Source: Pyrinomonadaceae bacterium (GTDB lineage Bacteria; Acidobacteriota; Blastocatellia; Pyrinomonadales; Pyrinomonadaceae). Taken from it: DNA of 44,314 bases. A model generated the notes under the pieces. The model was not told where the DNA came from, did no database searches, and saw nothing but the letters and a program-made list of their open reading frames with translations. A program made the translations under genes and the position numbers. Positions 18,934-28,373 of the stretch are shown piece by piece; within the stretch, counting starts at the first letter, position 1, and every line of letters begins with the position of its first letter. The stretch covers positions 1 to 44,314 of the forward strand of contig JACCSP010000199.1 in assembly GCA_013812905.1 (NCBI GenBank), read 5' to 3'.

Positions 18934-19773
18934 CTATTTAGAAGAAGAGCTATTGGAAAGAAGGAGTTCGTAATTCCCGATGTCGCGGTTATGTGTATCA
19001 AGTGCGGCAAAGGTGTCCGAGGTTTCTTCCAGCATCTGCTTGGTCATGGCAATCGAATCACTGAGCTGCTCGAAATCGAGCGAAGAGACCCTTTCCGGCG
19101 TCGGCAGTGTTACAACCTGATCGTTTACCAATCCAAAAAAGTTTTCGATGGACTGCAGCTGGCCTTCTACGAGTTTCACTGACCGCTCGATATCCTTAAA
19201 AGCGGCAACCCTTCTTCGGAGGATCTCGACATTAGATTGCTGTATGCGCTTTTCGCGATCATCCCGTGAAGCTTCCACCGATCGCTCAGCCTGCACCAGT
19301 TGATTTTGCACGGCCTGACGGTTAATTGATCTGAGATGTTGCTTACGCCGGCGATAGACATCCAACAGATCCACGAAATCTTCCCAGCGTTGGTCCAAAC
19401 TCTGAATGTTCGAGGGAATCTGTTTTGTGCCGGTAAACTTCTTGTAATTGGAATAGATCTGATTCTTCATCCACCGCAGGTATTCCACAGCTTCCCGCTC
19501 GCGCGGATCGAATCCTTTGATCTGGGCCTCGCGCTGCTGCTCGCGTAGCTTGTTGAGCCGCTGCTTTTCGCGACGGTCGACCAGGCGTCGGTAGAGTGAT
19601 GTCGCAGGCACGGTGACCAGATAAGCAGTTTCGGCTGCCAGCGCTGCGGCAAGCGGGGTAACATCTTGAACATAAGCGGCGGCGACAGCAAACCCTGCCA
19701 TCCCCCAGAAATTAAGCGGTTCCTTAAAAGCCTCTTTCAAATACTTAACATCGAACTTCGGAAACTCGGCCAT
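18934..19773 (-). CDS. Coiled-coil protein, putative PspA partner
   Basis: N-terminal hydrophobic segments followed by a long charged helical region; directly downstream of the pspA-like gene on the same strand. Confidence 0.7.
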   Translation of the reverse strand: MAEFPKFDVKYLKEAFKEPLNFWGMAGFAVAAAYVQDVTPLAAALAAETAYLVTVPATSLYRRLVDRREKQRLNKLREQQREAQIKGFDPREREAVEYLRWMKNQIYSNYKKFTGTKQIPSNIQSLDQRWEDFVDLLDVYRRRKQHLRSINRQAVQNQLVQAERSVEASRDDREKRIQQSNVEILRRRVAAFKDIERSVKLVEGQLQSIENFFGLVNDQVVTLPTPERVSSLDFEQLSDSIAMTKQMLEETSDTFAALDTHNRDIGNYELLLSNSSSSK

Positions 19774-19830
19774 AGACTTGAAGAACTAAGAAGAAGGACC
19801 ATTTCGGGATCCCCTGAGAAATTGTTCCGC

Positions 19831-20607
19831 TCAGTTATTATGACCGCCATCATTTAAAACGGCGCTCTTCTGATCGCTTGTACTGGCCTCCCCGGCTGCA
19901 GGCAGAGCCTGCTGCCTGCCTTCAGAGGTTGAAGCTGGCAATAGTCCCATATCGCGTTTGTAAGAGAGCAGCTTATCCTGCAACTGCATATCCATCGCTT
20001 CACGCTCAATTTCCTGCATTTGATTATCGACGGACGCAGCGCCAAGTTGCATTTTGGCCTCTGCGGCGGCCGCGCGACGATCAATTTTATCCCGCATCTC
20101 ATTAAACGTCGAAGCGTCATCCCCGATCTGAAAAGATTCCATGGTCTGCGCCAACTGTTCCTGGAGCTTTGCTTGCTTCGATTGATTAATCAGTTGCATT
20201 GCCTCGGCAGTACGCCGCTGCATTTGCAAGACATAATTATCGCGGGCTTTGAGCGCCTGTTTGGAGGCCAGAGTGGCATGTTCAAGTTGCTGGGAGGTTT
20301 TTTGCAGATCCATTTGCGCCTGCTGAAGCTGGCCGATGTAAGCCGTGGCAATATCGTCGCGCCCCATCTTCACAGAAGCGCGAATCTTGGAATCGAGGTC
20401 GATGACCTGAGTTTCAAGACGTTCTTTGCTCTTGCCCAGAAGCTTCTCGGTGGCCATGACCTGAGCCACAGAGTTGTTCAACTCAGGGACGCGGTCACGC
20501 ATGTCCCTAATAGTTTGCTGAAGAACTAGTTCAGGGTTTTCAGTCGCCTCGACTATGCCTCCAAACAGTGCGCGCATCGAGCGTTTAACTCTGCTCCAAA
20601 GTCCCAT
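19831..20607 (-). CDS. PspA/IM30 (Vipp1) family protein
   Basis: MGLWSRVKRSMRALFGGIVEATENPELVLQQTIRDMRDRVPELNNSVAQVMATEK; long coiled-coil. Confidence 0.92.
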   Translation of the reverse strand: MGLWSRVKRSMRALFGGIVEATENPELVLQQTIRDMRDRVPELNNSVAQVMATEKLLGKSKERLETQVIDLDSKIRASVKMGRDDIATAYIGQLQQAQMDLQKTSQQLEHATLASKQALKARDNYVLQMQRRTAEAMQLINQSKQAKLQEQLAQTMESFQIGDDASTFNEMRDKIDRRAAAAEAKMQLGAASVDNQMQEIEREAMDMQLQDKLLSYKRDMGLLPASTSEGRQQALPAAGEASTSDQKSAVLNDGGHNN

Positions 20608-20859
20608 TTGTCAACTATCCTCCAGCAATAAGGCGTCCGCTCTCTGACTTGACCCTTCGTGCTCGACGGTCCGACCAAGATTCTGTCCGGCCGCATATGT
20701 TTCTGTACGACGCTTAACCGCGAGCGGTTCAAAATACCAACCGAAAACGAACCCGGAGTATAACAGCACTTGCGGACGGGCTCCAGAACAGGGCTGCTTT
20801 TCTCGAGCGTCCGATGGAACGATCGAGAATCTAGAGTTCCCCTTGGGTCGCGTTAGGCA

Positions 20860-22179
20860 TTATCCGAGTGAGCTACTGGTTTTGGACGGGAGTTCACTAA
20901 ATTTGCCGATATCGCGCCGGTACTGCATCCCCTCCCATCTGATTTGCGCGGCGGCTTTGTAGCATTTGCTGAGTGCCCTTTCCAACGTCTCCGCCCTGGC
21001 CGTCACCCCCAGAACTCGTCCTCCTGCGGTTACCAGCTCGCCTGTTTCCGATCTCTTCGTGGCCGCATGGAAAACGGTAACGTCTCCAAGGGAAATGCCC
21101 ACATCCAGCCCTTCAATTGGGATGTCTTTCTTATACTCAGCCGGATAGCCCTCGCTTGCCAGCACTACGCAGGCTGAGAAGTCGTTAGTCCATTCGACTT
21201 TGACCTCTCGCAGTCTTCCCGTCCGGATGGCTTCAAAAATATCTACCAAGCTGGTCTTCAGTCTTACGAGTATTGCCTGAGTTTCAGGATCTCCCATGCG
21301 CACGTTGTACTCCAGAAGTTTTGGACCATCAGCGGTTATCATCAATCCGAGAAAAAGCACGCCGCGAAAAGCGAAGCCTTCCGCTCGAGCACCGGCGAGT
21401 GTGGGCTCAACAATCTCGCGAACGACGCGTTGGAGCGTCTCTGCTTCCAAAATAGACGCTCCCGTAACAGCGCCCATCCCGCCAGTGTTCGGACCTGTAT
21501 CATTCTCACCGATGCGTTTGTGGTCGCGGGCGGGCGGCATGAAGGCGTAGTCGCGTCCATCTGCGAACAGCAGCAGCGAGGCTTCACGACCCCAGAGAGC
21601 CTCTTCGATTACCACCTGCCTCGTCGCCTCGGCGCGAATCATTTCGCCGCTCATGAGCATCCGTACAGATTCTTCCGCCTCAGCACGTGAATTAGCTACC
21701 ACCACGCCCTTACCGGCTGCGAGTCCATCCGCCTTAACGACCGCGCGCGAAGCGGCCGGACCAAATGCTCCACTTCTCAGAATCTCTTTGGCTTCCTCCG
21801 CCGAATTTACAACGCGATATTCAGCCGTTGGTATCTTGTGCCGAGCCATGAAATCCTTGGCGAAGGCTTTGCTCGATTCCAGACGAGCAGCCGCCTGGTT
21901 GGGCCCGACAATCGCTAGACCGTTGCGCTCAAACTGGTCCACTATGCCATCTGCCAGAGGTACCTCCGGACCCACAATGGTGAGGTCTATTGCCTCGGTC
22001 TTTACAAGCTTGATAAGGGCTGAATGGTCGGCCAAGAGAATGGGCTTACACGTAGCAAGCTCAGCAATCCCAGCGTTGCCGGGAGCGCAATAAAGATCGA
22101 GCGCGACGTCTGAGGTCTGATTAAGAGTCCAAAGAATCGCATGTTCGCGGCCACCCGAGCCCAGCACCAATAGCTTCAT
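20860..22179 (-). CDS. purD: Phosphoribosylamine--glycine ligase
   Basis: MKLLVLGSGGREHAILWTL, GPEVPLADGIVD, VVKADGLAAGKGVVVA, RDHKRIGENDTGPNTGGMGAV, EYNVRMGDPETQ. Confidence 0.97.
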   Translation of the reverse strand: MKLLVLGSGGREHAILWTLNQTSDVALDLYCAPGNAGIAELATCKPILLADHSALIKLVKTEAIDLTIVGPEVPLADGIVDQFERNGLAIVGPNQAAARLESSKAFAKDFMARHKIPTAEYRVVNSAEEAKEILRSGAFGPAASRAVVKADGLAAGKGVVVANSRAEAEESVRMLMSGEMIRAEATRQVVIEEALWGREASLLLFADGRDYAFMPPARDHKRIGENDTGPNTGGMGAVTGASILEAETLQRVVREIVEPTLAGARAEGFAFRGVLFLGLMITADGPKLLEYNVRMGDPETQAILVRLKTSLVDIFEAIRTGRLREVKVEWTNDFSACVVLASEGYPAEYKKDIPIEGLDVGISLGDVTVFHAATKRSETGELVTAGGRVLGVTARAETLERALSKCYKAAAQIRWEGMQYRRDIGKFSELPSKTSSSLG

Positions 22180-22350
22180 TTGAGCGTCGTCCTACCGTAG
22201 ATAAAACTCCTTGTCAGGAGTTGGAGTAGGTTGCAGCGAAGAGTTGAGGCTCACAGTGAAATGTTACTATCGCTCACGTTAGCACTTTTGGGATGCTTGC
22301 ATCCGGTCACTTACCGGTTAAATTAAGTCAAAGGCTACTGCCGCAAGTCC

Positions 22351-22379
22351 TTGACACAGTTTCGCCATAGTTATACCTT
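22351..22379 (+). promoter_or_regulatory. Promoter candidate for the zinc-ribbon gene 22518-22883
   Basis: TTGACA (22351-22356) - N17 - TACCTT (22374-22379). Confidence 0.45.
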
Positions 22380-22517
22380 GCCAACCACGTCAGGCAGCAT
22401 GGGTGGCTTCAGCCTCCGCATTCATCAGCGGATCGGCCGCCTCCTTTTTGTTCAAGCGAATAGCTAAATCGTCCCACCACGTGCTCGATAAGTGAGCGAT
22501 CCAGGGGAGCCAAGATC

Positions 22518-22883
22518 ATGTCACAAATGGAATTCGTCAGCCAAGCGCAAACGAATGCTGACAGCGAATATCCCGATCGCGCAATCAAATGCGTGGATTG
22601 CGGTGAGAGTTTTATTTGGACCGGCGGAGAGCAGGTCTTTTTTCATGACAAGGGTTTGAAGAACGAACCTAAGCGCTGTAAACCTTGCAAACAGGCCAAG
22701 AATGAACGGCTCGCCGCAATCGCGGCGGCTCAGACTTCAGGAGTTCGACAGCGCATCGAAGTGTCTGTTCAATGCGCGCAGTGTGGACAACAAACAACCG
22801 TGCCTTTTTATCCGTCCCAGGGACGTCCGGTTTACTGCCGCTCCTGCTTTCTAGCAACTCGTAACGGGGAAAACGCCGGCTAG
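22518..22883 (+). CDS. Double CxxC zinc-ribbon protein, paralogue of 6479-6778
   Basis: IKCVDCGESFIWTGGEQVFFHDKGLKNEPKRCKPCKQAKN...VQCAQCGQQTTVPFYPSQGRPVYCRSCF. Confidence 0.85.
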   Translation: MSQMEFVSQAQTNADSEYPDRAIKCVDCGESFIWTGGEQVFFHDKGLKNEPKRCKPCKQAKNERLAAIAAAQTSGVRQRIEVSVQCAQCGQQTTVPFYPSQGRPVYCRSCFLATRNGENAG

Positions 22884-23106
22884 ACATCGGGCTATCCTTA
22901 CTGACCACTTTCCAAATTGCAGACGCAGCCACTCCCCTCGAACTAACCCGCATATGATTGGCCGACATTTCTGAGGCTGAGAGAGTAACGGGCGATCGGC
23001 GCGCCGGCTGACGGTGCTCTGGCCGCGCCGAATTCTCCGATTGGATGGCGGTCGAGAACGGATTCATTGGACCAGCTCACGGTCAGGACGGTTTTACTCT
23101 TTCGCG

Positions 23107-23136
23107 GCAAAAAGGGGGGCCTCCCACAGCCCCCCT
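23107..23136 (-). terminator. Rho-independent terminator (leftward)
   Basis: Perfect 8-bp stem aggggggc / gcccccct with 8-nt loop; minus-strand readout ends in TTTTT. Confidence 0.6.
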
Positions 23137-23322
23137 AAGGCCACGTGTCCTCACCCCACGCGACCACTTCGTCCACCGGGGAGGTGAACGCACGCGGATT
23201 ATGCAACAGTCTTCTCAGACTTTCAATAAACTTGGCGCAGCAATGATCGCGGGGTTTCTTTGGGTGTGAGTGAGCATTAATGAATGGGAACGCGAGAGGG
23301 GGGAAATCCGCGCCTGCGACTC

Positions 23323-23592
23323 TCAGCGCTGACTGGCTCGCTTCGAAGAACTTAGACCGCTTCCAATAGCTGCTGCATCATCTGCACGAGCCGATTCGGA
23401 AGAAAACTTCTCATGCCGAGATAAATCGGCAAACGCCACGACAATCAATAGCCCAGTCACACCAAGCGTGGCGAGGATGTAGAGAACGGCTGTCAGCTCC
23501 CGATAAATTAGAAAAACCGTAAGCAGAGTGAGCGCAGCTATCCACGCGAAGGTGATGAACTTTCTGTTTATTCCTTTATTTGTTCGACTCAA
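23323..23592 (-). CDS. Small membrane protein
   Basis: Two TM segments FITFAWIAALTLLTVFLIY and VLYILATLGVTGLLIVVAFADL. Confidence 0.6.
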   Translation of the reverse strand: MSRTNKGINRKFITFAWIAALTLLTVFLIYRELTAVLYILATLGVTGLLIVVAFADLSRHEKFSSESARADDAAAIGSGLSSSKRASQR

Positions 23593-23646
23593 TTAAATAT
23601 GGGCCTCTCAATGCTTATCACTCTCAACCCTTACTTTCGCGATTGA

Positions 23647-24681
23647 TCAATAAAGAACGCGCGTGGGCAGCACTTGACCACTAGCCGCAACAGCGCTGTT
23701 GAAAACTCCACCCACAGCTCCCATTAATGTAGTGCCGATCCTGGTTGAAGAAAAAATTCCGGCTTCCGGGACCTCAATAATATCGTAAGCTTCTAGTAGG
23801 ACATCCGGTTTCTGCTTCTTCTTGATCGCCGCGTAGTCTACGTGAATGGTGTCTTGCTCCGGGGATCCGGGTTTTTGCCGGTAGATTCTAATGTCAGTGG
23901 TCTTAGCCTCTTTCCTTGGCCCCCCAACCATACCAAGAGCCCGACCCAGAGTAAGTTGATCGCGCATGAAAACACCTTGAGGAGCAACCACACTCCCGGT
24001 GATGTATACAGGTTCCGCCTCAGTTACCAATATGTAGTCGCCCGGACGAATTATAGGATTAGCGTCGAGTTTGCCGGCGCGGAGTTCGGAAATCTTTACC
24101 AAGGTCAAGGGAATCTTCGTTCCATCAATAGGGGACGCCTCGGCTTCCTCGCCCGGCGCCGGGCACATTACGGGTTCCGTGTGAAGAATCTGGATCGTTC
24201 CCGCCGCCCGCTCCGTGAATCCACCGGAAGCAGCCATCAATTCGTTGAGACGCACCTTGCGCTGCATCTGAACACGTGTCGGTTGCCGGACGGCCCCAAA
24301 CACAGTCGCTGGTTGCCGACTATTTCGTTGGGTTATTCGAACGCTGATCTGAGGCTTCTTGAGATACTTACCGTAGGCGGCGGCAATATCCTTTTGGACC
24401 TCTTTTTCGGTGCGACACTTCGCCGGGATGGGCGTTTCAAGAAATGGAAGAGAACTAATGTTCCCGTCGCTATCTATCTCGGCGGTAGAGTTGAGGTCCG
24501 GTTGTCCAAAAATTCTTACGTCCAGGATGTCCCCAGGCCCAAGCAGATAATTCCTGATCCCTTGATTGTCTACTGAAGATGAAGACTGTGTTGGTGCTGG
24601 AGCTTGATCCTGGGCGTGCACTTCGACCATAAGGAAAAGACAAGCGAGAACTCCGACAAATAAGAAAATCCTTACTTTCAT
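23647..24681 (-). CDS. Polysaccharide export (Wza-like, Poly_export/SLBB) protein
   Basis: Signal peptide; YLLGPGDILDVRIFGQPDLNSTAEIDSDGNISSLPFLETPIPAKCRTEKEVQKDIAAAYGKYLKKPQISVRI. Confidence 0.92.
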   Translation of the reverse strand: MKVRIFLFVGVLACLFLMVEVHAQDQAPAPTQSSSSVDNQGIRNYLLGPGDILDVRIFGQPDLNSTAEIDSDGNISSLPFLETPIPAKCRTEKEVQKDIAAAYGKYLKKPQISVRITQRNSRQPATVFGAVRQPTRVQMQRKVRLNELMAASGGFTERAAGTIQILHTEPVMCPAPGEEAEASPIDGTKIPLTLVKISELRAGKLDANPIIRPGDYILVTEAEPVYITGSVVAPQGVFMRDQLTLGRALGMVGGPRKEAKTTDIRIYRQKPGSPEQDTIHVDYAAIKKKQKPDVLLEAYDIIEVPEAGIFSSTRIGTTLMGAVGGVFNSAVAASGQVLPTRVLY

Positions 24682-24773
24682 AAAAGCACCTCAGAAACCA
24701 GAGACCAGCGCCTCGAGATTTGATTAAGTGACCAGAACGCGGAAATCGGGAAACTAATTATCTTCAGTGGGGG

Positions 24774-24807
24774 TTTTGTCTAGTTTTACCTTTTGTCTAG
24801 TTTTACC
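24774..24807. repeat. Perfect 17-bp tandem duplication
   Basis: ttttgtctagttttacc twice in a row (24774-24790, 24791-24807). Confidence 0.95.
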
Positions 24808-25052
24808 TTGTCGGTACTGTTGAATGGGTTGGGGACTGGGCGTCTACCGCGCTTTCGCACAGTGCCCGGCAACGCAAAGCCGGTAAAAAGTAAGTTGCAA
24901 TGATCGCACAAAAGGTTGTAGATGCCAACCATTCGCAAAAGCAGTGGGGTTGGCTTATAACCTCGACGGATACGCGACCGGCGACATTTGGGGCATCTTT
25001 GTGAAATCAATATGTGCTGAGCCTTCCCTTGATGGCCTACGTCCATCCTCAT
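24786..25052 (-). CDS. Small zinc-binding hypothetical protein
   Basis: CPKCRRSRIRRGYK...LLCDHCNLLFTGFALPG; ATGA overlap with the upstream gene. Confidence 0.7.
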   Translation of the reverse strand: MRMDVGHQGKAQHILISQRCPKCRRSRIRRGYKPTPLLLRMVGIYNLLCDHCNLLFTGFALPGTVRKRGRRPVPNPFNSTDKVKLDKR

Positions 25053-26026
25053 TCGGGATCTTTGTGCGGCAGCTTCAGCCGGTTTCGGAGTAACTCGATT
25101 TCTCGGTCGATTCGCTCGGCGCCGGCTATTCTCACATCCTCTTTTACTGATTCGCGCTCCAGGTAAAACAGCGCATCCTTGTACCGATCAATGGCCCGCC
25201 GGTAGTGGGCCTTAAACGCGGCCCGCTCAGCAAGCTCCACCCAATGGGCGACCTTCACCGAAGCGATGAACTCCCTAATCGCCAGCTTCGACTCATTTAG
25301 TTCCGGCGCTTCCGGAAGAACCTTGAGGGCAGAGTCCAAGCACTCAACGGCGCGATTGGCAGTTTCGATCTTATCTGATACTCGCACCCGCTTCTGGGCC
25401 TCGTGGGTCAGGATTCGCGAAGAGTCTCTGGCCCAGGTGAGCAGGTGATACTTCTCTAGTGTACGAACCCGCTCCTGTCCCCGGCGCACGGCATTTCGCT
25501 TTTCCGGCGACAGATTGTTTGCGCGCAAAGCTTGTTCGGTGCTTTCAAGATAGTTCTGACAAAGATGAAAGACATCCAGATGATAATCCGGAGATGAGGC
25601 TGTCTCAGCTTCTGCAGATTGTTTTTGAATTGTCGCCAGCGCGGCGGCATGCATTGAGGTGGAATAGGATTTCGTCGCGGAGTGTGGCTTGTCGTTACTT
25701 ATCCGGGCACTATTCTTCGGAATGCTGTTCTCCAGAAGATAGCGAGTCCAGGCACGCCGCAATACTACTTCGCGCGCCGAGAGCATCACGAGTAGCAACA
25801 CACTAGCTGCAAGACCAGCTGGAACCCAGGGTGCTTCGTCACCTCCAACAATTAACATCCACCACAAAGCAAAGAACAGTGCGATCGAGGCTGCAACTGC
25901 CGCAATCAGGTATCCTGTGCTCGAAGGCATGCGGGTGCGAGCGGTGCGTCTATGGGTAGATTCTCCTGAGCTACGCAAACTTGAACGCGTTCTCGGAAAG
26001 AATTGATCTGCTGGATTATTGGCCAA
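25049..26026 (-). CDS. Hypothetical membrane protein with N-terminal TM pair and helical cytoplasmic domain
   Basis: TM GYLIAAVAASIALFFALWWMLIV and VPAGLAASVLLLVML; long helical C-terminal region. Confidence 0.75.
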   Translation of the reverse strand: MANNPADQFFPRTRSSLRSSGESTHRRTARTRMPSSTGYLIAAVAASIALFFALWWMLIVGGDEAPWVPAGLAASVLLLVMLSAREVVLRRAWTRYLLENSIPKNSARISNDKPHSATKSYSTSMHAAALATIQKQSAEAETASSPDYHLDVFHLCQNYLESTEQALRANNLSPEKRNAVRRGQERVRTLEKYHLLTWARDSSRILTHEAQKRVRVSDKIETANRAVECLDSALKVLPEAPELNESKLAIREFIASVKVAHWVELAERAAFKAHYRRAIDRYKDALFYLERESVKEDVRIAGAERIDREIELLRNRLKLPHKDPE

Positions 26027-26222
26027 ACAATGCCCCTAAGAGGATGGTCCGGTATTTTTGGCGCGGCTCTCGCGCCCGAAGCTGCCCCGCGGATCAGGCG
26101 TTTCACGCCTGTGTCCCCTCCACACAAGCATGTTTGGACATAGTCAACTTTTTGGGCTTTACCTGTCAATATGTGATGGTTTCACAAATCCCAGACTCAA
26201 GAGTGCAAGGAGGGCTACCGAG

Positions 26223-26999
26223 ATGGATGCTGAATTCGCTGAAAAGGTCGCACTCGTAACCGGTGCGACGTCAGGAATTGGCCGGGCATGCGCATTGAGA
26301 TTCGCTGGCGCTGGCGCTCGGATAGCGGCGGTTGGACGGGATGAACGGGCCTTGGCGGAGCTATCTGAAGAGATCGAAGAGGCGAGCGGAGGCAGGACTG
26401 TCCTGTTGCGAGCCGATCTGTCGCGGGCACAGGAAGCGGAACGCGCCGTTGATCAAACCGTAGAGCAGACTGGCGGAATTGATGTACTGGTTAACGCAGC
26501 TGGCTATATCGCGACGGGAACCGTTGAGGATACGTCCCTGGAAGCCTGGGACGCGATGCTCAACATCAATCTGCGGGCGGTCTTTTACCTCACTCAAAAA
26601 GCCGTGCCAAGTCTGACTGAGCGGCGGGGCAACATCGTCAACGTTTCAAGCGTTACCGGAACGCGTGCTTTTCCGGGCGTTCTCGCATATTGCGTCTCAA
26701 AAGCTGGGGTTGATCAACTAACGCGCTGCGCGGCCCTTGAATTGGCTGCGAAAGGCGTTCGGGTGAACGCAGTTAACCCGGGAGTGGTAGTTACCGAGAT
26801 ACATCGACGCGGCGGGATGACCGAGGAGCAGTACGATGCCTTTCTGGAGCGCTCTAAACAAACTCATCCGCTGGGTAGAGTCGGACAAACGAAGGAGATC
26901 GCCGAGTTGATATTCTTTCTGGCGTCCGAACGAGCTTCATGGATAACTGGAGCGACTTATTCCATCGATGGTGGCCGGGCTCAAACTTGCGCCAGGTAA
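26223..26999 (+). CDS. Short-chain dehydrogenase/reductase (FabG-like SDR)
   Basis: ALVTGATSGIGRACALRFAGAGARIAAVGRD, NAAGYI, NVSSVTG, YCVSKAG; ATG at 26223 after aaggaggg RBS. Confidence 0.93.
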   Translation: MDAEFAEKVALVTGATSGIGRACALRFAGAGARIAAVGRDERALAELSEEIEEASGGRTVLLRADLSRAQEAERAVDQTVEQTGGIDVLVNAAGYIATGTVEDTSLEAWDAMLNINLRAVFYLTQKAVPSLTERRGNIVNVSSVTGTRAFPGVLAYCVSKAGVDQLTRCAALELAAKGVRVNAVNPGVVVTEIHRRGGMTEEQYDAFLERSKQTHPLGRVGQTKEIAELIFFLASERASWITGATYSIDGGRAQTCAR

Positions 27000-27123
27000 T
27001 CGGTCCTGGCGTGCGTTCTGGAAGAACATTGGCCCTGGAAACGCGAATCTGGATATACTCTGCCGCGCGTCTGGGGTAATCGACGGGAGCAAGGTCGAGC
27101 AGCTAAGTTTGTAACGGAAGTTC

Positions 27124-28281
27124 GTGCAACCAAAGGTGAATCCTCAATATTCAAATGCGGCCCCCGTGATCAGACCCACCAGTCGCAAGAGCGCTTTGCG
27201 AATAGTGTTCGCTCTAGCCGTCGCACTTGTCGCACTACTGCTTGCTCTCATCGTTCTACTGCTGATCGGATTTGAAACTGGGCCAGTCGCTCTGCTCATC
27301 GGACTTGTGTCGGCTACTATTCCCGTCCCACTGTACCTAGTGCTCGTGCTCTGGATTGATCGGTACGAATCCGAGCCTCTTTGGATGCTGGCCACGGCTT
27401 TTTTTTGGGGTTCGCTGGTCGCGGTATTGATCGCCTTCCTTTTCAATACCGCGAGTAGCCTGATGGTTGCGGTTATGACAGAAAGCATGGAAGCGGGCCA
27501 AGCCTTTGGCGCTGTGATTTCCGCGCCGATTGTTGAGGAGACCGCAAAGGCATTGATTCTTTTTATCCTGTTCTTTAAAAAGGATGAGTTTGACGGTGTC
27601 TTGGACGGTATTGTTTATGCGACGATGGCTGGTCTTGGGTTTGCCATGACCGAGAATATTCAATACTACGGGCGCGCGGTCATGGAATCAGGTGGCGGCG
27701 GTTTAAGTGCAGTTTTTATTCTCCGAGGAACGTTGTTTCCTTTCGCGCATCCCCTATTCACCAGTATGACCGGCATCGGACTAGGCCTGGCGCGACAATC
27801 ACACAACATCTTCGCCAAGTTGGTCATACCCGTCCTCGGGCTGTTGACGGCCATTTCGATGCACGCTATTTGGAACGGCTCCGTTGTGGTTTTCGGTGGC
27901 CTGGGCTTTCTGTTCGCGTATCTGGGCATCATGGTTCCTGCTTTTGTGATCATTCTGGCGGTGATATTTCTCGCTCTCCGCAGGGAGGGACAAGTTGTGA
28001 AGAAGTTTCTCCATCCGGACCTGCACGGAGGACGGCTTACTAAGCAGGAGTATGATCGACTCTGCACTATTAGGGGCCGCATGGGAGCTTCATTCAATGC
28101 CTTTTCGCGCGGCGGGGTTGGCAGTTGGCGCGTAAGCAGACAAGCAAACCAGCTGGCCAGCGAACTCGCCTTCCATCGCAGCCGCGTGGCCCGGGGTATT
28201 TCCAGTGAGAATGCGCACGAACGTGAGGCCGTCTACCAGACGGCCTTGCAGGATCTGCTGACGCGCCTGCGCCAGACTTAA
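27124..28281 (+). CDS. PrsW-family intramembrane metalloprotease
   Basis: VEETAKALILFILF, GLGFAMTENIQYY, HPLFTSMTGIGLGLAR, HAIWNG; GTG start. Confidence 0.88.
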   Translation: MQPKVNPQYSNAAPVIRPTSRKSALRIVFALAVALVALLLALIVLLLIGFETGPVALLIGLVSATIPVPLYLVLVLWIDRYESEPLWMLATAFFWGSLVAVLIAFLFNTASSLMVAVMTESMEAGQAFGAVISAPIVEETAKALILFILFFKKDEFDGVLDGIVYATMAGLGFAMTENIQYYGRAVMESGGGGLSAVFILRGTLFPFAHPLFTSMTGIGLGLARQSHNIFAKLVIPVLGLLTAISMHAIWNGSVVVFGGLGFLFAYLGIMVPAFVIILAVIFLALRREGQVVKKFLHPDLHGGRLTKQEYDRLCTIRGRMGASFNAFSRGGVGSWRVSRQANQLASELAFHRSRVARGISSENAHEREAVYQTALQDLLTRLRQT

Positions 28282-28373
28282 ATTGGAGATGCGAAGACAA
28301 AAGCTCGCGAGTTTTGTTGCTGTTCGCTTATACTGGTTAGCCAGCGTACGGTCTTTTTCACCCAAGCAGACCC

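Noticed and set aside
20020-20529. 169-aa plus-strand ORF inside pspA
   Set aside because: Antisense shadow of the PspA coiled-coil coding sequence.
23045-23269. 74-aa plus-strand ORF after the second zinc-ribbon gene
   Set aside because: Runs through a terminator hairpin at 23113-23136 and has no protein-like features.
23842-24576. Long plus-strand ORF (244 aa) opposite the Wza-like gene
   Set aside because: Fully antisense to a confidently recognised gene; composition typical of a shadow frame.
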